Assembly (NCBI GenBank): GCA_016936575.1
Contig: JAFGXQ010000202.1
Location: forward strand, 1 to 64,000
Direction of reading: 5' to 3'
Length of the DNA stretch: 64,000 nucleotides
From: Deltaproteobacteria bacterium
GTDB taxonomy: Bacteria > Myxococcota_A > Polyangia > JAAYKL01
This document shows positions 51,779-59,599 of this stretch, piece after piece (position 1 is the first letter of the stretch; the number at the start of each line of letters is the position of its first letter). A program made the translations under genes and the position numbers. The notes under the pieces were generated by a model that was not told the origin of the DNA, made no database searches, and saw nothing but the letters and a program-made list of their open reading frames with translations.

Positions 51779-53407
51779 TCACAACACTCTCAGAAAAATT
51801 GACATTCCCGCTCCGGCGGTAAAAGCCCAGTAGTAATCATGCAGTGCGGATGCGGCTTTGCTGTACACTGCACCGGTTCGAACGAACAACGCAGCGCTGA
51901 ATCGTTTGTCTTTTCTCATCAGCCAGGTAATACGACCGGCCGGGCTGTAAGAATTTGATTGCTGGTGTCGTTTGGTTTCAAACTCCTGCCACAGATGCAT
52001 GTATTGAAAATCAACTCCCAGCCCCAACCGATTGCTGTGAATATCAAACGCCAGCGCTGTTTCCGCTACCGCAGCCAGACTGTCTGCCCGATATCCCCAT
52101 GCAACGTATGATTCTCTATCGGCCACATACCCTGCAGATGCACCGAATAACCAGCGCCGGGTATCGAACCGCACCGGCACCGAAACCATATGACCGCTCG
52201 ATAACACTCCGTTCGAAGCCACGCCGTATCCGTAGGTAAGACCAAGTAACATAGACGTTCCTGCGGTTTGTTTGCGAAGCTCCAATGTCTGCAAATCATC
52301 GGTGCCTTTCGCCCACAGAGTTTGCGTACTGCTGGCCAAGGGTGTTTCCGGCGCAAAATCCGACAGTGAACGTAAAATCAGTTCTCCCCCCTCTTCCACA
52401 TGGAACTTTTTCACATGCAGCACCTCTTCCCCCTGAATATAGCTCAGTGTAATATCTCCGGCATACAACGCCACCAGCTTCGGTTTCCCCGGCTTCTTTT
52501 CAATAATTTCGGTCAGCTGCCCATCGGCGTATGTCAAAGCAAATTTTCCGTGCAGCCCTTTCGAAAGCTGCAGTGTAGCAGTTCGCTTCTTGGGAAATGA
52601 AAAATACACCGGTGCGCTTGATTTAAAATTCGAAATATATTGTTCCGGAACCTGTAACCGATTCTGTTTCGCTGTGTAGGCCACCGTTCGTTCTCGAGCA
52701 TAATTCCATATACTCTCAAGGGTAATGCCCGGGCCGTTTTTAGGGGCATCGGTAAGCCCCTTCATGAAAAAATGCGTGAACACTCCGCCTATATTGCTGT
52801 CTTCGTAACTGACCTGTTCCGCGGAGCTCGATACGTACCAGATTCGCCCCTTGGCATTCAGCACCTCTCGGGGCATCTCTTGAAACATATTGAACCCCGG
52901 CGTCGACACCACGCCTTTGGGAGAGAGGGAACCGCTGTGGCAGGCGTCAAATACCCCCACGGCAAAATCCGCGTTTACTTTTTCAAACAACTTTCCGATT
53001 TCATCGGCGTACAGTGCACCGTCCTTCATCAGCAAGCGACCTTCAAGCCCATGCCCGGTAAAATAAAACAAAAAAATGGACTCCATTTTGCCAAGTGTCT
53101 GCTCGTCTTTTCTTTTTTGTGCCGCCAGTCGCAACACTGCATTGCGAACGTCTTTTTGGGTCGCACCAGTGAGAAGCAGCGTTCGTTTTGAATCTGACGC
53201 GAAATTCGATAACCCGATGAGCTTTTGCTTTAATCTATAGGCTTCTTTTTCTGCGTGCTTGAGCGGCATGAACGGCGTAGTGCCGTCGCTGTCAACGCCG
53301 GTGTTGTTCCCCACAATCAACGCATACCTCATGGTTACCGCCATTGCGGTGGAACTCATCATACCCGCGACGCCCAGTATAAACATTCCAATCCATACTC
53401 GAATCAT
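51779..53407 (-). CDS. Exported caspase-like (C14/metacaspase) protease with C-terminal outer-membrane beta-barrel-like region
   Basis: A 542-residue protein starting at the ATG at 53407, which overlaps the upstream TGA as ATGA. It has a signal peptide (1-23). The caspase-like domain (about 26-265) has the catalytic dyad His119 (YFTGHG) and Cys156 (FDACHSGS), plus the strand motif RYALIVGNN. A middle beta-rich region (about 290-400) carries KGLHGKFALTYADGQ. The last ~150 residues have alternating hydrophobic strands and Gly/aromatic girdles (LLGLTYGYGVASNG, VRFDTRRWLFGASAGYVAD, AETALAFDIHSNRLGLGVDFQYMH, AGRITWLMRKDKRFSAALFVRTGAVY, WAFTAGAGMSIFLRVL). These fit an 8-stranded beta-barrel. It would be a protease tethered to the outer membrane. 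The barrel is inferred by eye. Confidence 0.85.
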   Translation of the reverse strand: MIRVWIGMFILGVAGMMSSTAMAVTMRYALIVGNNTGVDSDGTTPFMPLKHAEKEAYRLKQKLIGLSNFASDSKRTLLLTGATQKDVRNAVLRLAAQKRKDEQTLGKMESIFLFYFTGHGLEGRLLMKDGALYADEIGKLFEKVNADFAVGVFDACHSGSLSPKGVVSTPGFNMFQEMPREVLNAKGRIWYVSSSAEQVSYEDSNIGGVFTHFFMKGLTDAPKNGPGITLESIWNYARERTVAYTAKQNRLQVPEQYISNFKSSAPVYFSFPKKRTATLQLSKGLHGKFALTYADGQLTEIIEKKPGKPKLVALYAGDITLSYIQGEEVLHVKKFHVEEGGELILRSLSDFAPETPLASSTQTLWAKGTDDLQTLELRKQTAGTSMLLGLTYGYGVASNGVLSSGHMVSVPVRFDTRRWLFGASAGYVADRESYVAWGYRADSLAAVAETALAFDIHSNRLGLGVDFQYMHLWQEFETKRHQQSNSYSPAGRITWLMRKDKRFSAALFVRTGAVYSKAASALHDYYWAFTAGAGMSIFLRVL

Positions 53408-54210
53408 TTGGTTACCCGCCCCCGTATCTGTTTTATGCGCACCCGAGATGTCCCTCCAGGGGTGACGCGCAAATGACAATCGGAATCCACTTGCATCGTT
53501 CTTTTTATTTCATGTTCAATTTCTCGAAGCGACATTTCTGTCGACGAGAATACGGCAACAATCCATTCACAATCGATTGCCGGTGTCACCACCGCGCCAT
53601 CGGGCACCGGCACACTCGTTCCCCGAGTTATCGGATAAGAAGTATCTCCTGCGGTTGGGAACAGCGGCTGCACCGTTTTCGCCGCATCTACAAAAAATAC
53701 CGCAAGGTAGCCGTCTTCCGGCGTGGTGTAAAAGAATCCGAGATGGTCACCGGTTTCAACATTCTTTCCCACGGTCAGCGGAAACTGCTGTCCGTTGCGG
53801 CTTACCGCTATCTGAAAATCATGAGTCATTCCTTTTGGCGTAAGCGTGGTTGGGGATGTCTTAAAAATTTCGCTTCTCCAACCCACCATTGCAGCTGCTA
53901 CCGCAATGACCACCACTGCGGCGGCGGCTATCCAAATAGCTGTTCGCCACTTTGGCCGTTGCACATCCGCTTCCGTTCGAGCGTCAAAAATCTCTTCGTC
54001 CCGAATAGACAAAAACAGGCCCATTTCTTCGTCTGTAATTTTCACCTCAGCAAGTCCGTGCAACTCTTCCCGCGCGGCAATGCCCTGCATGGAGTTCTCT
54101 AACGCCGCTGCAACAGCTTCCAGCGGCACGTCGTCATCGGCCGCTTTATCAGAGCGTCGCATCGCCAACAGCATTTCAATCTGAGATACGGTGAAAACTG
54201 CTTCAGCCAT
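53404..54210 (-). CDS. Single-pass membrane regulator with periplasmic DUF4384-like domain, candidate anti-sigma factor
   Basis: A 268-residue protein. AGAGGTGAG precedes the ATG, which overlaps the sigma gene stop by 8 bases. Residues 1-88 are cytoplasmic, helical and acidic; they end with one membrane helix (90-110). The periplasmic part (115-268) includes VETGDHLGFFYTTPEDGYLAVFFVDAAKTVQPLFP, typical of DUF4384 domains found beside caspases and sigma factors. No zinc-binding HxxxCxxC anti-sigma motif is present, so an anti-sigma role is inferred from its position between a sigma and a caspase gene. It overlaps the caspase gene by 4 bases. Confidence 0.8.
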   Translation of the reverse strand: MAEAVFTVSQIEMLLAMRRSDKAADDDVPLEAVAAALENSMQGIAAREELHGLAEVKITDEEMGLFLSIRDEEIFDARTEADVQRPKWRTAIWIAAAAVVVIAVAAAMVGWRSEIFKTSPTTLTPKGMTHDFQIAVSRNGQQFPLTVGKNVETGDHLGFFYTTPEDGYLAVFFVDAAKTVQPLFPTAGDTSYPITRGTSVPVPDGAVVTPAIDCEWIVAVFSSTEMSLREIEHEIKRTMQVDSDCHLRVTPGGTSRVRIKQIRGRVTK

Positions 54211-54757
54211 GACTCACCTCTTTTCGCCCCATACAATCACGCAACATCTCCAGACTCTTTCGCAGCAGCCGACCGATATATTGTTTGGTTCCGCCCACGG
54301 TATTACCGATTTGCTCATTGCTTACTCCCTGGGTGTATTTCATACGAATCGCACTCTGCGCTTTCGGCGTTAAGAGTGCCAGGCACGATTCCAATTTCGA
54401 AAGCATCACTTGTATATCCGCTTGTGAAAAGTCGGTGTTGTCCAAATTGATTGCAATATTTTCAACGGGTTCGTTTTTCATTCCTCTTTTTTTCTCCCGC
54501 ACAGAACGTCGAATCGCCATTAGTTTCAGATACGACCATGCCGCAGAAGGGCTTTGAACATTGTGTACATAGCGAAACATGAAATCGTTCAACAAATCGG
54601 TCGTCACGTCGACAGCAATCGCGCCCGGCCCGAGCACCCGTGTGCATATTGCCAGCACCGGTCGAAAATACGCACTCCAGAAACGATGCCGGGCATCGGC
54701 ATCATTTTTCTGCAGCTGCGCAATCAACTCGAAATCGATTCTTACGGTTGCACCCAT
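54203..54757 (-). CDS. ECF-like RNA polymerase sigma factor
   Basis: A 184-residue sigma-70-family protein. Region 2 is about 8-95 (FELIAQLQKNDADARHRFWSAYFRPVLAIC...DLLNDFMFRYVHNV...WSYLKLMAIRRSVREKKR), and region 4 is about 118-175 (LESCLALLTPKAQSAIRMKYTQGVSNEQIGNTVGG). Weak homology in region 2 and the absence of a classical 'DxxQ' core mean it is divergent. It should redirect RNA polymerase to the promoters of a small regulon, perhaps its own operon. AAGTGAG precedes the ATG. The three genes overlap, so they are translated together. A lipoprotein gene lies 66 bases upstream on the same strand. Confidence 0.85.
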   Translation of the reverse strand: MGATVRIDFELIAQLQKNDADARHRFWSAYFRPVLAICTRVLGPGAIAVDVTTDLLNDFMFRYVHNVQSPSAAWSYLKLMAIRRSVREKKRGMKNEPVENIAINLDNTDFSQADIQVMLSKLESCLALLTPKAQSAIRMKYTQGVSNEQIGNTVGGTKQYIGRLLRKSLEMLRDCMGRKEVSHG

Positions 54758-54823
54758 GATCTCACTTCACCTGACAGGACCCCGAGGTAGACCAAAAGTA
54801 AACCCGCCGAATTTTTTTTTCAT

Positions 54824-55360
54824 TTAAATCACAGATTGCCCCTCCGGACAGTGGTACATGTCAATATACACTTCGTATGATTTTTCGGGGCAGCGCACCT
54901 GGTACAGGTCCACAATGAATCCGCAACTGCCGCCGCTGCCCATGCTGCCGACCCTTGCCGCTTGCGCCTGCTCCAGATGGGAGAAGGGGCGACTCCCGTT
55001 GTCACAGGTCAACATCGTCAGGTATTCGTAGCTGTCGTGGGCGCCGCATCGCTCTGCAGGCACCGCTTTCGACGTGGGTACATCAGAATATCGGAGTGCG
55101 GTTCCTCCCCATTGATCGGCCAACCGTTCATACGGCCAATGCACCGGTTCCATCATCCCCAACGAAGCGGGATCCACCGGGCAGCCGAACGGTTGATTGA
55201 TGTTCACATTCTCGGCGTTGGTAATTCCCCGCCCGTGGGTCTGAAAGGGGCCGCCTGCGCCGGACGCGGTTGTGTTTCCGCCATGGGTTTGACCGGTAAC
55301 GCCGCACCCGAATAACAACACCGCGGCAACACAAAGAATACATAGCTGCTGTACTGACAT
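54824..55360 (-). CDS. Small Cys-containing lipoprotein upstream of the sigma factor
   Basis: A 178-residue lipoprotein. AAAGGA precedes the ATG; the lipobox is LLFGC (Cys19). Residues 20-60 are Gly/Thr-rich. The rest (about 60-178) holds eight Cys (including FGCPVD, ERCGAH, LTCDNG, GSCGF, VRCPEK, YHCPEG), probably in disulfides, and DLYQVRCPEKSYEVYIDMYHCPEG at the end. No family was recognised. Its position 66 bases before the sigma gene suggests it belongs to the module, perhaps as a sensor or substrate, but this is inferred. Confidence 0.75.
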   Translation of the reverse strand: MSVQQLCILCVAAVLLFGCGVTGQTHGGNTTASGAGGPFQTHGRGITNAENVNINQPFGCPVDPASLGMMEPVHWPYERLADQWGGTALRYSDVPTSKAVPAERCGAHDSYEYLTMLTCDNGSRPFSHLEQAQAARVGSMGSGGSCGFIVDLYQVRCPEKSYEVYIDMYHCPEGQSVI

Positions 55361-55488
55361 GGTCGATTCCTTTTTGCATCTGGCAATTTCTGAAGCACCA
55401 ATTATACGAGACCCAATAAAATCGGGTCAAGCATCTTTAGGAGATGGTGAAGATTGCGCTGTTGCGAAAGGGGTCGGAACAGTGGAAT

Positions 55489-56001
55489 TCAGATCGAATC
55501 GAGTTTTTGTAGATAATCCCGTAGAATTTCGCTTTTTATCATTAATTTTTTTTCCAGCCGCACAATGCGCGCGCCCGCGGCGACACGCGCGGCAAGAACG
55601 TGAATGTTGAACGGCTTTGTTAAAAATTCATGTGCGCCCGCATCGAGACCTTCAATGATGTCTTCATCCTGGCATCGCGCGGTCAGCAATATCGTGAAAA
55701 CGAAGGGGCGCTTTCTTTTTTTCAGGGCGCGACAGATTTCAATGCCGTCCATTTCCGGCATCATCCAGTCGAGAATCGCCAGCTCCGGCGGGTCGTCCTC
55801 GTTCTGAAGCAGTTTCATGGCCTCCGCTCCGTCGGCTGCGGAACTGACGCGATAGCCGAATTTGGTCAGGGTTTTGGTGAGGATGTTGCGGGTGGCGAGG
55901 TCATCTTCCGCAACCAGAAGATGCAGCGGAATACGCTCAAGTTCTGCCTCCAGAGTATCGTCTGGAAACCATGATACAGGATGTTTTTGCTCGTCGTTCA
56001 T
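55489..56001 (-). CDS. Stand-alone response regulator receiver protein
   Basis: A 170-residue protein with a short N-terminal extension, a receiver domain (about 26-148) and a C-terminal helix (LEKKLMIKSEILRDYLQKLDSI) resembling a coiled coil. Conserved residues are AEDD (Asp pair), the phospho-acceptor Asp in LAILDWMMPEMDG, the Thr in ILLTAR, and Lys in FLTKPF. No DNA-binding or enzymatic output is present, so it probably relays phosphate or controls a partner by protein contact. No histidine kinase is adjacent. The gene stands alone, divergent from nothing obvious. Confidence 0.93.
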   Translation of the reverse strand: MNDEQKHPVSWFPDDTLEAELERIPLHLLVAEDDLATRNILTKTLTKFGYRVSSAADGAEAMKLLQNEDDPPELAILDWMMPEMDGIEICRALKKRKRPFVFTILLTARCQDEDIIEGLDAGAHEFLTKPFNIHVLAARVAAGARIVRLEKKLMIKSEILRDYLQKLDSI

Positions 56002-56098
56002 ACATTTGCCCCATGCGGTCCACCGCAGTATATGTAACGGCGACCCGTCGGGTTACTTTAGTTTCGGCTGGAAAAAATATCAGAATCGGAACGGCGTG

Positions 56099-56764
56099 TT
56101 ATTTGTCTGCCAGCATGATGAGCAGTCCGCTGGCGCCTATCGCAAAGCCGGAGAATGCGTGCACATATCGTTGGACGATTTTAAATTCGAACAGTTCAAA
56201 CCCCATGTACGCCAGCAGTACGCAAGCGATCATTGTCAGAATGGTAACAGCGGAAAAGACTGCGGCAACCAGAACAATCGCCCCTATGCTGTGGCTGGCT
56301 GCGGGGAACATCAGCATGGGAATCAGCGGTTCACAAGGCCCCAGAATGAAGATGGTGAAGAGCGCCCAGAAGGTGCGGCTGTGCGTATGGGCGGAATCAT
56401 GCGGATGACTGTGGGGGTGTGAATGGCTGTGATGATGGCCGCGAATGCCGCGGAGAATGCCCCAACACATATATACGAACCCAAAAGCGATCAGTGCCCA
56501 TACCGCGATGTTGCCGCGCAGACCCTCCAGCCACTGAAGACGATGAACGTTCCAGCCGAGCGCGATTCCGAGAGTGCCTATTAAAACAGAAGACAACACA
56601 TGCCCGGCGCCGCAGAGGGCGGTCCAAGAGAGAATTTTTTTCAGGGACCACTTTTCAGAACGTCCCAGAATGATAAATGGCAGGTAGTGATCGGGACCCG
56701 CGAGGGTGTGCATCAGCGCGATGGTGATTGCGGTGCCGATCAGCACGGTTGTGGATTCTGCCAT
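56099..56764 (-). CDS. NicO/RcnA-UreH-type metal transporter
   Basis: A 221-residue protein with six predicted membrane helices. The start at 56764 is chosen because AAAGGA lies six bases upstream; the ATG at 56770 is directly abutting that site. The first helix contains LMHTLAGPDHYLPF, the H-x(4)-DH signature of NicO/RcnA nickel-cobalt permeases. A His-rich loop (RGHHHSHSHPHSHPHDSAHTH) between helices would bind metal. It is a candidate exporter or importer of Ni2+/Co2+ across the inner membrane; the direction is unknown. No hydrogenase or urease genes are near. Confidence 0.85.
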   Translation of the reverse strand: MAESTTVLIGTAITIALMHTLAGPDHYLPFIILGRSEKWSLKKILSWTALCGAGHVLSSVLIGTLGIALGWNVHRLQWLEGLRGNIAVWALIAFGFVYMCWGILRGIRGHHHSHSHPHSHPHDSAHTHSRTFWALFTIFILGPCEPLIPMLMFPAASHSIGAIVLVAAVFSAVTILTMIACVLLAYMGFELFEFKIVQRYVHAFSGFAIGASGLLIMLADK

Positions 56765-56892
56765 GTCCATTCCTTTCCCGGTGGGGAGACTCCGGGAGAA
56801 CTTACCACAGTAGCACAGAAAATCAAATGCGTAGCACGGTAGATGGTGATTTTTTTATTTGGCAGGGAACAACGCAGCGTGAGCCGGAGCGG

Positions 56893-57798
56893 TTACTCAG
56901 GAACGACTGACACAAAACAGCTGATGTTGGTTTCGATGCGGAAATTTGAGCCGGGGGAGTGTCGCTCGGCATGGAAAATGTCCATGGGGTAGCGGTTTCC
57001 GGGAACAATCTCCAAATCTTCGGCCAGGGCATCAAAATCGATGGTTCCTTCAAACGGTTCGTGCAGACCGCCCAAATCCAGTGCCAGTTTGTCGTTTACA
57101 AAAATCCATAGGTCGTCGTCGCCCCGAAAGGTGAACACCTGCTTGGGAACGTAGTCGAATTGAGTATGTATTTCGGTGGTGAACAGGTAATTTTCTCCCG
57201 TGTTTTCGGGGGACGGACCGAAGCCTTCATCGGTATCCAGTGGTAAAAACAGGCTGCTGTCGAAAAATAGGCTGTTCAGCGCATCGGGATTGGGTTCCAG
57301 TAGAATTTCTTTTTGGATGGTGCGGTTGATTTCATCGCCGGTAAACCATGAAATCGGTCGTGGAATCTCATCGTCATTGCGGTACCAGGTGAAAAAGGTT
57401 TCTTCCGCCTGCCAGTCGCTGTCGGTGTCCTGGTACCCCCACATAGGCGTATTCTGCCAGGTGTCTGTACTGGGACAGGTTCCGTTCTCGTTCAGTTTAC
57501 AGTCGCCCCTCAGCTTGTTGTATATGGGCTTTCGCTGCTCATCCAAAGTCTCCAGAATGAGCCCGACGGCCGGTCCCCAACCACTGTCGTCTCTTTCAAA
57601 ATCGGGATGTGCCTCTGTGAAGTCGCGAAATGTCGCGGTCAGTACCTGGCGACATGCGGTGTCTGAATCGGTTGCGTGAGTGCTGTCACTGTCGGTGTCG
57701 TCAGTTGAGGACGAAGAATGACACCCCGTGCCGCCTCCGAAGTACGCTGCGGCAACAGAAAGAAGAAATACCAGTTTGTTACAATCAAGTATTTTCAT
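56893..57798 (-). CDS. Fibro-slime domain lipoprotein
   Basis: A 301-residue protein. A signal peptide with a putative lipobox (GGTGC, Cys26) is followed by a short DTDSDSTHATDSDT linker. The remainder is a fibro-slime (PA14-like) domain: TATFRDFTEAHPDFE, KQVFTFRGDDDLWIFVNDKLALDLGGLHE, and PMDIFHAERHSPGSNFRIETNI. This domain was named from slime mould and fibrobacter proteins and is thought to bind carbohydrate or act in adhesion. The protein would be extracellular and membrane-anchored. The same Asp/Ser linker style appears as in the GH16 and DUF1554-like lipoproteins. Confidence 0.88.
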   Translation of the reverse strand: MKILDCNKLVFLLSVAAAYFGGGTGCHSSSSTDDTDSDSTHATDSDTACRQVLTATFRDFTEAHPDFERDDSGWGPAVGLILETLDEQRKPIYNKLRGDCKLNENGTCPSTDTWQNTPMWGYQDTDSDWQAEETFFTWYRNDDEIPRPISWFTGDEINRTIQKEILLEPNPDALNSLFFDSSLFLPLDTDEGFGPSPENTGENYLFTTEIHTQFDYVPKQVFTFRGDDDLWIFVNDKLALDLGGLHEPFEGTIDFDALAEDLEIVPGNRYPMDIFHAERHSPGSNFRIETNISCFVSVVPE

Positions 57799-57867
57799 AG
57801 AAGACCTACTTGGTTTTTTACACCAGTGTACCAGAAAAATTGTATCAGAAAAGAAAACAGCACACAG

Positions 57868-59328
57868 CTAGTTATTGAGATAGCGTGCGATGGCGGTGAC
57901 AATGTCTTCCTGATACTTACGGGCCGCGGCCACGTAGCCGGAGGCGTTGTTCACCAGAATGGAAAAAGCAATCGGATGCTGGCCGGTTTCGTCCAGAACG
58001 TATCCGGAAAGCGCAGATACAGAATCGAGGGTACCGGTTTTGGCGCGAACATATCGTTTCGTCGAACTGTGCTGGTATCGTGACTTGATTGTTCCATCCG
58101 CCCCGCCGGTTGCGAGCTGACTTAGGAATTCCGGTCGAATGGTGGTATCCAAGTACGCAGCGCGAAGCACCGCACAAAAGTGATTGGCTGAAAATGCGTT
58201 GGCTGAAAACAGTCCGGAGCCGTTCCGATATTTATATGTGCCTTTTTTTACGCCCCAGGCGGTCAGCTGTTTGGCCACCGCTTCTGTGGCGCCCTCCCAT
58301 GTGCCCGGACCGGGAGCCGATTCCGCACCAATGGTTTTCAGCACCATTTCGGTGACAAAGTTGTTCGACATTTTCCCGGTTTCCCAAAGTACACTGGACA
58401 ATGCTTCGGAAGAATGTCGGGCAATGAGCGGCGTGCCGGAGGGAATGGCGCCGGTTCGAACGTCACCGCCGACGGAAATTCCCAGCTCCTTTAATACGCC
58501 TTTCAGCGCGTATCCCGTAAACAGAGATGGATTGTCGATGCGACGATAATACCAAGTGGGGGTGGCGCCCAGAGGGACCTGTCCCCAAACGCGAATTTTT
58601 GTGCGGTCTTCGTAAGGTGTAGATGAAATTTTCGGGTTGTACGCACCGCTTGCGGTAGTCAGGCTGTCGTTGACAACCATGGCATATTCGGGTGGATCCA
58701 TATCCACCAATGCTTTGGTCATCGCCGTCGCGCCTGGGCGAATTTGAATTCCCAGAGCGTTGTGATTCAGTGATACGGCGCCCACCGGGGTTCTGAATTT
58801 GTTGTCTTCATCGGGCTGCTCGTCGAACGCAAACGGCATGTTATTTTCATCGAAATAACTGTCATCCACAATGATGCCGCCGCCGATGCGTCTTACGCCA
58901 TTCGCCTTCAGCTCTCGTGCCAGCGCCCATAAATCGGCGGTTCGCAATGTCGGGTCCGCATACCCTTTTAAATAGAGCGAGCCCTGTACATTCCGCGTAG
59001 ATACTTTGCCGTACAGCTCTGTGTTGAATGTGAATTCCGGCCCCAATAATTTCAAGGCGCCGGCAGCTGTGACAATCTTTGCGTTTGATGCCGGATTCAG
59101 CGCCTGATTCGCGTTGTAGGTATAAATGGTTTCTCCGGTGCGGATGTCCACAACCGCCACCCCCACCACTGAATTGCCTGGTTTCTTGGCCACCAATCCT
59201 GAAATGGTATTTTTCAGACTGCTGAATCCGCTTTCCTGGGCTTCGAGGTGAAGGGAAAACAAGCCGAAGGAAATACTCATCACAATAAGCGGGAGGATGA
59301 CGTACCATTTTTTTTTCGCCCGGGTCAT
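57868..59328 (-). CDS. dacB: D-alanyl-D-alanine carboxypeptidase/endopeptidase (PBP4, S13 family)
   Basis: A 486-residue periplasmic class C penicillin-binding protein. A signal peptide or anchor occupies residues 7-30. The serine active site SxxK is in NPASNAKIV (S81, K84), the SxN triad in GKMSNNFVTE, and KTG in RAKTGTLDS. It cleaves D-Ala-D-Ala and peptide cross-links in peptidoglycan. The mid region has the S13 insertion domain. An imperfect palindrome (59401-59426) lies 73 bases upstream of its start. Confidence 0.94.
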   Translation of the reverse strand: MTRAKKKWYVILPLIVMSISFGLFSLHLEAQESGFSSLKNTISGLVAKKPGNSVVGVAVVDIRTGETIYTYNANQALNPASNAKIVTAAGALKLLGPEFTFNTELYGKVSTRNVQGSLYLKGYADPTLRTADLWALARELKANGVRRIGGGIIVDDSYFDENNMPFAFDEQPDEDNKFRTPVGAVSLNHNALGIQIRPGATAMTKALVDMDPPEYAMVVNDSLTTASGAYNPKISSTPYEDRTKIRVWGQVPLGATPTWYYRRIDNPSLFTGYALKGVLKELGISVGGDVRTGAIPSGTPLIARHSSEALSSVLWETGKMSNNFVTEMVLKTIGAESAPGPGTWEGATEAVAKQLTAWGVKKGTYKYRNGSGLFSANAFSANHFCAVLRAAYLDTTIRPEFLSQLATGGADGTIKSRYQHSSTKRYVRAKTGTLDSVSALSGYVLDETGQHPIAFSILVNNASGYVAAARKYQEDIVTAIARYLNN

Positions 59329-59400
59329 TTTACATATCCTTTGTTCGGGTCATGGTAAGCGATTTGTCGTCTTTACCGTGGTTTCGGTTTTCGCTATATC

Positions 59401-59426
59401 CCAATTTTGAAAAATTTTCAAAATGG
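59401..59426. promoter_or_regulatory. Near-perfect palindrome between dacB and a lipoprotein gene
   Basis: CCAATTTTGAAAA and TTTTCAAAATGG are mirror halves, differing by one extra A. The site lies between divergent genes (dacB start 59328, lipoprotein start 59600) and could be a repressor or activator operator. There is no experimental support. Confidence 0.35.
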
Positions 59427-59599
59427 TTACCATAGGCCGGTTTTAGTATTGGTTAATTTTTTCAGTGGACCGGTGGAGGATGCTACAAAATCACTGAAAG
59501 CGGAAAAAGAAACTTGGCTCTGCGATGCGACGTGATAAGATGCGAAACACTTTTTGATGTTCACGCGACAAGAGTTTGCTCACTTTTTAGGAGGAACGG

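Noticed and set aside
56044..56054. ACCCG-a-CGGGT palindrome near the metal transporter
   Set aside because: Too short, no T-tract and not placed as an operator.
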